DNA of 64,000 nt from assembly GCA_963701245.1 (NCBI GenBank), contig OY969576.1:496001-560000 (forward strand), read 5' to 3'. A program made the position numbers and the translations under genes. This document shows, one piece after another, positions 45,902 through 54,145 of this stretch. The stretch comes from CAWCCP01 sp963701245. GTDB lineage: Bacteria > Patescibacteriota > Saccharimonadia > Saccharimonadales > UBA4665. The notes under the pieces are model-generated. The model saw only the letters and a program-made list of their open reading frames with translations. It ran no database searches and was not told the origin of the DNA. How positions within the stretch are numbered: the stretch's first letter is position 1; each line of letters opens with the position of its first letter.

Positions 45902-46336
45902 TTGTATTTTGTATATGGATCTAATATGTCGAAAGTGCAAATGTTAAAACGCTGTCCGGACGCAAAATTCCTTGGTTTAGCTAAGCTCATTAACTGGCAA
46001 TTTCTCTACAATATATCTGCTATAGCTGAACCTACAAAATCGGCGGTCGGTAATCTAGTTCCGAAGGATGGAAGCTTTGTATGAGGTGCGGCCTATGATC
46101 TCGATGAAACAGACGTGGCGGCACTCGATTATTATGAGTTTGTACCTATCGATTATCAGAGAACACCCATTGATCTGCAAATAAGAACTGACGAAATTAT
46201 AACCGCCTATGCCTATGTGCAACACAAAATTGGTTCACCTGGATTAGCATCTAAAGAATACATGTCCACCATAATTAAGGGGGCTATCGAAACTAATTTG
46301 CCAAAAGAATACATTACTAAATATTTACAGGTTTGA
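45902..46336 (+). pseudogene. Gamma-glutamylcyclotransferase-like gene with in-frame TGA
   Basis: A TTG start (MYFVYGSNM) matches the N-terminal YGSN motif of the GGCT/AIG2 fold. A TGA at 46082-46084 interrupts the frame where relatives have Trp in F-V-W-G; the same frame then continues (GAAYDLDETDVAALDYYEF) to 46336, about 144 codons in all. A TGG to TGA change explains it. Other genes here use TGA as a stop, and the only tRNA-Trp seen has a CCA anticodon, so decoding as Trp is unlikely. Confidence 0.75.
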
Positions 46337-46374
46337 AATGATCACGAACGATAATTTGGAAAGAATATAAAAAT

Positions 46375-46758
46375 ATGTATCAAGAAGATACAATTGATGA
46401 TGCATCTGTTTTGGATGAATATTTGGATTTAGTACCAGATATTATAAGACAGCGTCTTGCGATTGAAGGATTTCCAGAAGCACAGATACGAGGTGACGCC
46501 ATAAAAGACTATTTGTCACAACTTTCACTAGTGTTACTGATGAAGCCTTTAATGAGTCCAGAAACTAATTATGGCGATTTCGGTTGGGCTGGATGGATTC
46601 ACTGGGAAACTTCGGGTGCACACTTTTATGCATGGGAGACGCCGCATACTTTTTTCAGTGTTGATATATATACCTGTAAAAAATTTGACCCCGTGCTTGC
46701 AGTAGAATTTACTCAAAAGTTCTTTAAAGCAGATCTTATATCAGCTAAAGAGTTTTAA
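46375..46758 (+). CDS. S-adenosylmethionine decarboxylase-like (SpeD-fold) protein
   Basis: 127 aa. The C-terminal half SGAHFYAWETPHTFFSVDIYTCKKFDP follows the SpeD pattern S-E-S-H ... Y-A-A-x-D-x-Y-T-C. The pyruvoyl-forming Ser directly before His is Ala here, while the YTC Cys is kept. Either the protein is catalytically dead, uses the Ser two residues earlier, or belongs to a diverged SpeD-like family. It follows the broken GGCT gene by 38 bp. Confidence 0.6.
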   Translation: MYQEDTIDDASVLDEYLDLVPDIIRQRLAIEGFPEAQIRGDAIKDYLSQLSLVLLMKPLMSPETNYGDFGWAGWIHWETSGAHFYAWETPHTFFSVDIYTCKKFDPVLAVEFTQKFFKADLISAKEF

Positions 46759-46770
46759 AGTTTTAACGAT

Positions 46771-48276
46771 CTACATAAAAGTTTTAATTCCAATGTTGTT
46801 TCCAACTTCTTGAAAATCAAATTTACTGGCTTTTAGCTTCTGTTCCAAATTTCTTTTATCGAGGACTTCAAATCCAATTAAAACACTTCCTGTATCACTC
46901 GCGGTACTTTTGTAGTGGAACAAGCTTATATTCCATTGGTTACTCAGTGAGACGAGGAAATCAATCAATGCACCCGGTCTCTCGGGAAAGGTAATCTCGT
47001 AGATACGTTCGTGAAGTGCTTCGATGGAAGGTCCACCGATCATATGTCTGACATGTTCTTTCATCAAATCATCTTGGGTTAAATCCTCAAACTCATAGCC
47101 TTGCGATTTCATTTTCTTCATGAAATGTTGTTTATCTTTAATTCCTGACACCATGACCCCAACTAAAATTCGAGCATTCGATCGCTCATTCAGTCGATAA
47201 TTAAATTCGCTGATATTGTGTCCGTTGACAATATCTATACAGAACTTTAATAACGAGCCAGGATTTTCGGGAATAGTGACCGCGAACATCGCTTCATTTC
47301 CCGAGCCAATGAGCGTTCGTTCAGCTACTTGTTGTAAGCGTTCGAATGTAATGTTTGCGCCGGAGCAAATTCCAACAGCTACTGCATTTTTGGGTAATTT
47401 GTAACTTTTGATTCCAGCAATAGAAAGTGCGCCAGCAGGCTCTAAAATGCTTCTGGTGTCTTCAAATACATCTTTCATTGCAGCGCATATCTGATCAGTG
47501 GTCACTGTGATAAAATCATCAACTTTCGATCTAGCAATTTCAAATGGTAGCTTGCCGACTTCTTTAACAGCGACGCCATCCGCGAATATGCCCACGTGGC
47601 GCAATTTTATTCGTTTATTTTTTGCCACACTTACCTGCATAGCGTTACTATCTTCAGGCTCAACTGATATGATTTTCACATCTGGTCTTATTGCTTTCAC
47701 GTAACTGGCTATACCCGCCAACAATCCTCCACCTCCAACAGGCACAAATATATGAGTGAGCGAAGATAGCTGTTCAAGTACTTCCCTGCCAGCTGTGCCT
47801 TGACCAGCTATCACAATTTGATCATCAAATGGTGGTATGTATACTCGACCCGTTTCCTGCACTCGTTTTATGCAATATTCTGCAGCATCAGAATAGCTAT
47901 CACCAAACAATTCTATATCTGAACCAAGCTGTTTTACGGCGCTTACTTTTATGACTGGTGTAGATCTGGGCATCACAATCAGTGAAGAAATGTGTAGCTT
48001 TCTTGCGCTATATGCTACTCCTTGCGCATGATTTCCAGCACTTGCAGCAATTATACCTCTGGCTCTCTCACTAGAAGAAAGCTGCGAAATTTTATTGTAT
48101 GCTCCTCTAATTTTAAAACTATGAATTGGTAACAAATCTTCACGTTTTAAGTAAACGGTAAAACCTACTTTGCGAGTCAGGTTGTGTGCTAATTCTAAAG
48201 GTGATTCTTTAATAACATCATAAACTTTGGAAGTTAATATTGCCTGCACTGTATCATCTATGATTTTCGGACTCAT
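46771..48276 (-). CDS. ilvA: Threonine deaminase (biosynthetic), with two ACT-like domains
   Basis: 501 aa. The PLP Lys is K55 in HSFKIRGAYNKI. ASAGNHAQGVAYSA and VPVGGGGLLAGIA bind the substrate and PLP phosphate. Two ACT-like regulatory domains (about 326-395 and 415-490) make it the feedback-controlled biosynthetic type, which makes 2-oxobutyrate for isoleucine. It overlaps ridA by 4 bp and is the last gene of the ilv operon. Confidence 0.94.
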   Translation of the reverse strand: MSPKIIDDTVQAILTSKVYDVIKESPLELAHNLTRKVGFTVYLKREDLLPIHSFKIRGAYNKISQLSSSERARGIIAASAGNHAQGVAYSARKLHISSLIVMPRSTPVIKVSAVKQLGSDIELFGDSYSDAAEYCIKRVQETGRVYIPPFDDQIVIAGQGTAGREVLEQLSSLTHIFVPVGGGGLLAGIASYVKAIRPDVKIISVEPEDSNAMQVSVAKNKRIKLRHVGIFADGVAVKEVGKLPFEIARSKVDDFITVTTDQICAAMKDVFEDTRSILEPAGALSIAGIKSYKLPKNAVAVGICSGANITFERLQQVAERTLIGSGNEAMFAVTIPENPGSLLKFCIDIVNGHNISEFNYRLNERSNARILVGVMVSGIKDKQHFMKKMKSQGYEFEDLTQDDLMKEHVRHMIGGPSIEALHERIYEITFPERPGALIDFLVSLSNQWNISLFHYKSTASDTGSVLIGFEVLDKRNLEQKLKASKFDFQEVGNNIGIKTFM

Positions 48277-48644
48277 AAACCTCCAGAAAAAGCGACAGCT
48301 TCTATCTCTATCAAAAGCTTTGTAGTGCCTCCCACTCTTGGTAATTCTTTGACTCCAACGGCACTTCGAGCAGGTCGAGGAACGAAAAACTTGGATTCAT
48401 AAGCTTCATTCATTTGTTTGTACATACCCATATCTACCAGGAACACAGTAGTTTTAATGACATCTCGTAAACGTAATTTTTCAGTCTGGAGCAGAGCTTC
48501 CAAGTTCGCAATGGCCTGAAGTGTTTGCGCTAAAATGTCAGCTTTTACATTCTTGGTAATTGGGTCTATGCCAATTTGACCAGAAATAAAGACTAAATCG
48601 CCAGCTTTTCGCACAGGCGTATATGGACCAAAGGCAACGGACAT
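48273..48644 (-). CDS. ridA: RidA family enamine/imine deaminase
   Basis: 123 aa. GDLVFISGQIGIDP, LRLRDVIKTTVFL, and C-terminal RSAVGVKELPRVGGTTKLLIEIEAVA with the catalytic Arg are typical. It clears reactive 2-aminoacrylate/2-aminocrotonate made by IlvA, and the two genes overlap, a clear functional pairing. Confidence 0.93.
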   Translation of the reverse strand: MSVAFGPYTPVRKAGDLVFISGQIGIDPITKNVKADILAQTLQAIANLEALLQTEKLRLRDVIKTTVFLVDMGMYKQMNEAYESKFFVPRPARSAVGVKELPRVGGTTKLLIEIEAVAFSGGL

Positions 48645-48658
48645 TTTCTACCTTTCTG

Positions 48659-48904
48659 TTATGAGACATTAATAACATCAATTAATTTTGTTAACTGTGA
48701 AACAATCTGATTTATGATACTTGGTTTACCGGCCGCAATAATGATCATTTTTGATAGTTCTGGTGTTTCTGGTATTGCTGCAACTTGTAGTGACTCAATA
48801 TTTTGCCCTCGTCTACTGAGTACTTGCGCACACCGCACTAACACTCCAGGCTGGTTTCTTACCACAAGGACAAGCTGGTATGTTCGACTTTTTTCATCCT
48901 CCAT
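48659..48904 (-). CDS. ilvN: Acetolactate synthase small (regulatory) subunit, short form
   Basis: 81 aa, one ACT domain (YQLVLVVRNQPGVLVRCAQVLSRRGQNIESLQVA), comparable in length to IlvM. Only 2 bp separate it from the ilvB stop. It binds IlvB and confers valine control in relatives. The C-terminal domain of long IlvN proteins is absent. Confidence 0.9.
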   Translation of the reverse strand: MEDEKSRTYQLVLVVRNQPGVLVRCAQVLSRRGQNIESLQVAAIPETPELSKMIIIAAGKPSIINQIVSQLTKLIDVINVS

Positions 48905-48906
48905 TT

Positions 48907-50610
48907 TTATGTACTTCCGTTTGGTTTCTCTAATTTTACCGTGGGAGCAGTAATTAACATCTCCCCATAGCCTCTGCCTGCAGGTACCATAGGATAAACA
49001 TTATCGGTTTTAACAACTTCACAATTAACGACCACCGGGCCATCCTGATAGATGATAGCTTCACTCACTTTTTCCTGAACTTCATCAGGATCTTCAATGT
49101 TGAAAGCTTTGATTCCGTAACTTTCAGCTAATTTAACAAAGTCAGGATTGCCTTCAAGATCGACACCACTTAAGTGGTTATCATAAAATAATTCCTGCCA
49201 TTGACGAACCATGCCCAAATAATGATTGTTCAATATAAAAATTTTAATAGGTAGTTTATGTATAGCGGCAGTTGCTAATTCACATTGAGTCATTTGAAAA
49301 CCGCCATCTCCAACGATCGCGACAACCATTGCATTGGGGTGTGCAAACTGGGCTCCAATTGCACTTGGTAAACCAAATCCCATAGTTCCCGCGCCACCTG
49401 AACTTAGCCAGTGGTGAGCAGTTCTCACTTTATAAAATTGTGCTGCCCACATTTGGTGCTGTCCAACATCTGTAGTCACAATTGCGCTGCCTTTCGTCTC
49501 ATCCCAGATTGTCTGAATGATGTGTTGTTGGGTGATACCTAATTTGTCACTATATTGCAACGGATACAGGATTCTATAGTTATTCAAATGATCTTGCCAT
49601 CTTGCATGATATGCTTTTACACCTGTTTTTTTAAGATGCTTTAAGAATGTTTTTGCATCTGCTTGAATTGGTAACCTGACTTTTATCATTTTTCCTAATT
49701 CTGTAGCGTCTATATCAATATGGATAATGACAGCATCTTTACCAAATGATTCAGCTTCACCGACAATACGATCGTCAAAACGTGATCCTATATTTAGAAT
49801 TAGATCTGCTTCTTCGATAGCTTTATTCGCGTAAGCTGTACCATGCATACCTAACATGCCGAATGCATACGGATTAGTTTCATCAATCGCACCTTTGCCG
49901 AGTAGCGTTGTAACGACCGGCGTATCAAATTGTTTCGCAACGCTTAATAGCTCTGAATAAGCCTGAGCTATTAAAACACCGTGACCTGCCAATATAACAG
50001 GACGATGACTGGTATCGAGTAATTTAGCAACTTGCATAATTTGTTTTTTATTTATTGAAGGGAGCGATTTAATAACGGTATTAAATTTTTTCACTGAGGG
50101 AGCAATGTAAGTTGCTGAACTAATATCTTTGGGAATGTCGATAAGAATCGGACCTGGTCGTCCTGATGTGGCTATTGCAAACGCTTCATCAACAACGCCT
50201 GGAATTTGATTTGTTTCAAGCACTAAGTAATTATGCTTCACCACGGGCATTGTTAGATTAAAGACATCTGCTTCTTGAAACGCATCCAAGCCTAACATTG
50301 AGGAAATTTGTTGACCACTAATAACGATTATCGGCACACTATCCATGCTTGCGGTCATTAATCCCGTGATCGTGTTACCAACGCCGGGCCCGCTGGTAAC
50401 CAAAACAACACCTGGCTTACCACTAGCTCGGGCATAGCCATCAGCCATATGCGTCGCTCCTTGTTCGTGCCGCGTGAGTATAAACTCAATAGCTGTATGA
50501 GTCGTAATTAAAGCGTCAAATATCGGTATTGCAGCCCCGCCAGAATAACCAAATATTTTTTCTACACCATTTCTTTCAAGACTTTTTATAAGTATTTCTG
50601 CACCAGTCAT
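48907..50610 (-). CDS. ilvB: Acetolactate synthase large subunit
   Basis: About 567 aa from the ATG at 50610 (MTGAEILIKSLERNGVEKIFGY); in-frame codons further upstream belong to the leader and attenuator. An ATG at 50640 just after the terminator is an alternative. The TPP-activating Glu is in RHEQGATHMADGYARASG, FAD region in GRPGPILIDIPKD, and TPP/Mg motif GDGGFQMTQCELATA. It condenses pyruvate with pyruvate or 2-oxobutyrate. ilvC and ilvD are not in the window. Confidence 0.94.
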   Translation of the reverse strand: MTGAEILIKSLERNGVEKIFGYSGGAAIPIFDALITTHTAIEFILTRHEQGATHMADGYARASGKPGVVLVTSGPGVGNTITGLMTASMDSVPIIVISGQQISSMLGLDAFQEADVFNLTMPVVKHNYLVLETNQIPGVVDEAFAIATSGRPGPILIDIPKDISSATYIAPSVKKFNTVIKSLPSINKKQIMQVAKLLDTSHRPVILAGHGVLIAQAYSELLSVAKQFDTPVVTTLLGKGAIDETNPYAFGMLGMHGTAYANKAIEEADLILNIGSRFDDRIVGEAESFGKDAVIIHIDIDATELGKMIKVRLPIQADAKTFLKHLKKTGVKAYHARWQDHLNNYRILYPLQYSDKLGITQQHIIQTIWDETKGSAIVTTDVGQHQMWAAQFYKVRTAHHWLSSGGAGTMGFGLPSAIGAQFAHPNAMVVAIVGDGGFQMTQCELATAAIHKLPIKIFILNNHYLGMVRQWQELFYDNHLSGVDLEGNPDFVKLAESYGIKAFNIEDPDEVQEKVSEAIIYQDGPVVVNCEVVKTDNVYPMVPAGRGYGEMLITAPTVKLEKPNGST

Positions 50611-50641
50611 AATAAATCCGTTTAGATAAAATGCGTACATT

Positions 50642-50675
50642 AAAAAAATCCACCCGGTTGAAGCCGAATGGATTT
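50642..50675 (-). terminator. Attenuator terminator of ilv operon
   Basis: Stem AAATCCA/TGGATTT (50669-50675 with 50646-50652) plus an inner CGG/CCG pair, followed by seven U on the minus strand. It lies just upstream of ilvB. Its loop strand GGCTTCAACC (50656-50665) is the exact complement of an upstream segment (50705-50714). Confidence 0.85.
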
Positions 50676-50730
50676 GATGGCTGTGCTGATCGCGATTATC
50701 GCGTGGCTTCAACCATTGTGAAGCACAGCC
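50656..50730 (-). promoter_or_regulatory. Alternative antiterminator / protector structures of ilv leader
   Basis: Two exclusive pairings. GGTTGAAGCC (50705-50714) pairs over 10 bp with GGCTTCAACC (50656-50665) and would open the terminator. Separately, GGCTGTGC (50723-50730) pairs over 8 bp with GCACAGCC (50679-50686), enclosing the first segment. The leader peptide stop codon sits between them. Confidence 0.75.
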
Positions 50731-50782
50731 CCGTATGGACAATAATAATGTTTAGAATACGCTTCATCTGATTCAAAACCAT
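50696..50782 (-). CDS. ilv operon leader peptide
   Basis: 28 codons starting MVLNQMKRILNIIIVHTG and ending EATR. The run Ile-Leu-Asn-Ile-Ile-Ile-Val contains only branched-chain codons apart from one Asn. The ATG is 7 nt after a -10 box, so translation is likely leaderless. A ribosome stalled on the Ile/Val codons would cover GGCTGTGC and free the antiterminator strand; one reaching the stop covers GGTTGAAGCC and lets the terminator form. Confidence 0.8.
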   Translation of the reverse strand: MVLNQMKRILNIIIVHTGLCFTMVEATR

Positions 50783-50789
50783 GAAAGGT

Positions 50790-50818
50790 ATTCTATGTTT
50801 AATCCCATGAATAGTCAA
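50790..50818 (-). promoter_or_regulatory. ilv operon promoter
   Basis: TTGACT (50813-50818), 17-bp spacer, TAGAAT (50790-50795), 7 nt before the leader-peptide ATG. Confidence 0.65.
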
Positions 50819-50874
50819 GTGAGGCGTGTACTGTCACGACATATTGAACACCTGATTTCGGTTTAAAAAATAAA

Positions 50875-53235
50875 CTAGTGTAGCTGTGACAATTTAAATT
50901 GCGTATACCGCTCTGCGGCTAGTCGCGTAAGCTCTGGATCTTCCTCGGTATTTACGAATTTCATAGCCTCTGCTAAAAGCGGGTGTACCTCGGTGAGCTT
51001 ATCATGCATAGCCAGAACTAACTTTCTATAACCTGGATGCCCTTGAGGGCTAGTTCTGAGCTCGTGGAAGTGAAATGCTTCTCGTCCATTATAGGTAATT
51101 TTCCATCTCATTCTATGGCCAAATAATGTCGCATACTGTGCTTCTATATCGTATCCAGCCTTCTGAAGAATACTGAATAGTTTCACGCTTATGCTAAAGC
51201 AATCTTCAAATTGATCTGTTAAACCTGCATCTTCGATTAATTTTGGTATTTCATAACCGTACCTTGGGGATAGGTACTGCCATGTTAAATCGTCGACCAT
51301 TCTATGGCGCTGTAAATCTCTAAAAATACCGTAATCACAAAGAATATCCCAGCTGTAATGCGCTTTTTCTAAGGCACGACCTGGTCGATGACGTCTGTTG
51401 AGACGCTCTCCCATATAGGCATTGAATACTTTTAGCTTTTTTTCATAAGGCCAGCTATTAACTTCAGTATGAAGTTGATCCAAAGACATGTTACTGTGCT
51501 CATATAACATGTCAGGAATGAGTAATAGTTCATTTTTTGGCCAAAAATCCACCAAGGTTACAGGCTCAGAATCAGAACTTGCATAACTGTCTGGCAGGTA
51601 GTCCTTTACTAAGTCATTCATATGCTGAAAGGTGTTCGCACGATACGCAACCATAGCCCCGCCACGCTCCGGTTTATCTGCACGTTGCAAGAACATTGGG
51701 ATAATTTTTCTGGCTTGTGCCAGTAGCTCCTGTCCAGTCTGCAGGGCTTCGGGCAGATTGTCACTGAGTAAATGCATAATAAGGCTTTCAACGGATTGAC
51801 CGGAAGCATATATGCCGACAGTAGATTTGGTTGCAACTGGTAGAACGTTACGCGCAGCGTCACACGCCTGGGCTCTCGTTGCACCTTGCCAAGCTACATC
51901 TCTATCTTTATCAGGCACTGATGAACCGGCTCTAACATAATCTGTCAGCTTGTGAACCATGACGGAATATAATTTAAATATTGCATCCATGGCTTCGGTG
52001 TACTGCTTTTTAATTTCGGGTTTGAAGTGTGCGGGTGTGTAGTACTTGTACTTATGGTTTACGTCTTGTTTGTCATAATAAATATATCTAGTTGATTGTT
52101 CTAAGTAGGCCGCCAACCTCCCCCATTCGAGTTTTTTCGTTAGTAAATTGGAGGCGTTTTCGATAACGAAATGTAAGCCGGCTAGTTGCTGAACTGAATC
52201 ATCTCCGTAAGCCGTAATAATGCGCTCTAATAATTTTTCATCTTTGCCCAACTTACCAGCAAATTCATCAAGAATGGTTATGCGCATATCATCGCCGCGC
52301 CTGCTCAACCTAGCCATAGCAGCAGCGATGGTGACCGGACTCAATGTATCAGTAAATGCATACACATCTCCTGTTACGTCGGTCACAGCTTCTTCGAGAT
52401 ACTTTTTGCCTTCTTCTGTAATTTGCACATTCCCATCACTATTTTTTTCAATATATGGCTTCATATTTCTAGATTCCAGCGTCTTATTAGTTAAAGTATC
52501 CTTATCGACTCTATCAGATCCGTTAGTAGTAGCATATGATTTTTCTTGAATGATATCTTTTATTGATGCGGGCGGTGCTACCGTTTCTGGACTCACTTTT
52601 GTGGCATCTCGAATTGCTAGCATTTTCGTGACATGCTCCCAAATGTTCGACATGACGGTGTCAACATCGTCGACAGCAAAAACTACCGGATATTGCCTTT
52701 GTTTTGCTTCCCATAAATAGCCAGCCCGTACTCGTTCAAGAAAAGAATCATCGAGATTATCAAAGCGTTCGCCTGTATAGCGATTTTGTAGCCTTTGCTT
52801 GAGCATGGCGACGGGTGCATCTAAGACTACACACAGATCAGGCTCAACTCCGTCAACAGCGAAAGAAATAATAGCATTTATTGTTTCGTAGTCTGGTACA
52901 TCACCACGGCCATAATATTGTATCGCAAGAGTTGTTAAATAATTTCGATCGACAATACATATAATGCCGTTATCTACACTTTGTTTAATGATCTGTAGAC
53001 TTTGTGACCTTGCCGCGTTATATAGTAAAACTTCCGTCCTCGTATTCATAGGATAACGCGGATCTTGAGTAAGTTGTCGTATGGCACGAGCTGTAAGATC
53101 ACTTTGACTATCAGGTTCTCGTAATATTCGAACTGGAAGGCCAGCTGCTTGTAAACGTCTAGCTAATTCCATTATCTGTGTTGTTTTACCAACACCTTCA
53201 GGACCTTCCAGAACAATGTATTTTCCCCTAGTCAT
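50875..53235 (-). CDS. Thymidylate kinase fused to tandem ThyX-like domains
   Basis: 786 aa from the ATG at 53235, which overlaps the dcd stop (TATGACTAG). Residues 1 to about 210 are a complete thymidylate kinase (P-loop EGPEGVGKTTQ, DRNYLTTLAIQYYGRG). After a linker come two ThyX-like regions (about 275-510 and 515-786). The ThyX signature RHR-x7-S is split: copy 1 has WGR-LAAYLEQ-STRY, keeping the EQSxRY end, and copy 2 has RHR but a longer spacing to SPRY. It may make dTMP and phosphorylate it, or be a ThyX-derived protein of new function. Confidence 0.82.
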   Translation of the reverse strand: MTRGKYIVLEGPEGVGKTTQIMELARRLQAAGLPVRILREPDSQSDLTARAIRQLTQDPRYPMNTRTEVLLYNAARSQSLQIIKQSVDNGIICIVDRNYLTTLAIQYYGRGDVPDYETINAIISFAVDGVEPDLCVVLDAPVAMLKQRLQNRYTGERFDNLDDSFLERVRAGYLWEAKQRQYPVVFAVDDVDTVMSNIWEHVTKMLAIRDATKVSPETVAPPASIKDIIQEKSYATTNGSDRVDKDTLTNKTLESRNMKPYIEKNSDGNVQITEEGKKYLEEAVTDVTGDVYAFTDTLSPVTIAAAMARLSRRGDDMRITILDEFAGKLGKDEKLLERIITAYGDDSVQQLAGLHFVIENASNLLTKKLEWGRLAAYLEQSTRYIYYDKQDVNHKYKYYTPAHFKPEIKKQYTEAMDAIFKLYSVMVHKLTDYVRAGSSVPDKDRDVAWQGATRAQACDAARNVLPVATKSTVGIYASGQSVESLIMHLLSDNLPEALQTGQELLAQARKIIPMFLQRADKPERGGAMVAYRANTFQHMNDLVKDYLPDSYASSDSEPVTLVDFWPKNELLLIPDMLYEHSNMSLDQLHTEVNSWPYEKKLKVFNAYMGERLNRRHRPGRALEKAHYSWDILCDYGIFRDLQRHRMVDDLTWQYLSPRYGYEIPKLIEDAGLTDQFEDCFSISVKLFSILQKAGYDIEAQYATLFGHRMRWKITYNGREAFHFHELRTSPQGHPGYRKLVLAMHDKLTEVHPLLAEAMKFVNTEEDPELTRLAAERYTQFKLSQLH

Positions 53236-53941
53236 ACGGCAAGCCTTGTATTTTTGTGGGAATTGCACGTTTATCTTTATATGCGCGCGGAAGTAGCATA
53301 TCTGGTGACCAAGTTTTAATAATATTATCTAAATCATTTCCTTGTTGGTACTTCCCACTAAAATCATTATCCCGGCCTAATCCGTAACTACCCTCGACGT
53401 CACCCGTTTCATGGAATATGACTTGTGCGGTTCTTTCGCCGACGGGCAACAATACTGTCTCCCGGTCGTTTAAATTATATATTTCTAACGTCAATCGGTT
53501 TATATAACCTGGGTCAATCCATCCAGCGTCAAAACAAACTGCAATACCATTTCTTCCCCAGCTGGATCGTGATCTTACTTCGCAGGCACCCGGTGGTAAA
53601 ATACCAAAAAACTCATGCGTGTGTGCAAGAATTCGTTCTCTTGGTTTCAAACTAATGACAGGGTGATCAAGAGGAATATTGTTGACAGGCTTAAAGCCAT
53701 TTAAAGCACACCATTCACCATGCGGTAGAGCCTTGTACGGTCCATCAAAATATCGTTCTACATCTTCTTTATCAAAAGGATTATAAATCGTTCTCTCGTT
53801 CATCCTTTCAATCTGGTAATAGTAATAGCCGAGAGTCACATCTAAGCTGGCGTGACTCACGTGTTTCGGTAAAAACGGATGGCAAATAATATGGCCATCA
53901 TCAATAGCTTGGCGAATTTGGATATTACTATAAACAGACAC
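53228..53941 (-). CDS. dcd: dCTP deaminase-like protein
   Basis: 237 aa, longer than the usual 180-195 aa because of an insert near residues 45-90. RSRSSWGRNGI, the active-site DAGWIDPGYINRLTLEIYN (catalytic Glu) and SGKYQ match dCTP deaminase. The fold is shared with dUTPase, so a bifunctional enzyme is possible. GTG start, with GGAGG about 11 nt upstream. It overlaps the downstream kinase-ThyX-like gene, implying a dCTP to dUMP to dTMP route. Confidence 0.87.
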   Translation of the reverse strand: MSVYSNIQIRQAIDDGHIICHPFLPKHVSHASLDVTLGYYYYQIERMNERTIYNPFDKEDVERYFDGPYKALPHGEWCALNGFKPVNNIPLDHPVISLKPRERILAHTHEFFGILPPGACEVRSRSSWGRNGIAVCFDAGWIDPGYINRLTLEIYNLNDRETVLLPVGERTAQVIFHETGDVEGSYGLGRDNDFSGKYQQGNDLDNIIKTWSPDMLLPRAYKDKRAIPTKIQGLPYD

Positions 53942-54145
53942 TTATGTTTGTACCTCCGGGAATGTATCTTAATTTTAGAATCAGTTCATTCGGAAGGCAA
54001 GTAGAATAATAATGTGATTTTTACGCAAATATAGTAAGTCCATTCTAAAAATACGCTGATGCTTAGTAATGTGAGTAGCGATTTATAGCTCAAAGTTTTT
54101 ATGTTTAATCATTGAGGTGGCTTCTAGTACAATTAAGTAAGCGTT

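Noticed and set aside
45902..46336. Genetic-code reassignment (UGA to Trp) as explanation of the TGA
   Set aside because: TGA ends other genes here, such as xfp and the GH5 gene, and the tRNA-Trp in the window has a CCA anticodon. A point mutation is simpler.
48907..50742. Long 611-aa reading of ilvB from a TTG at 50742
   Set aside because: The first 44 residues are encoded by the leader peptide and attenuator region in another frame, with no similarity to acetolactate synthase.
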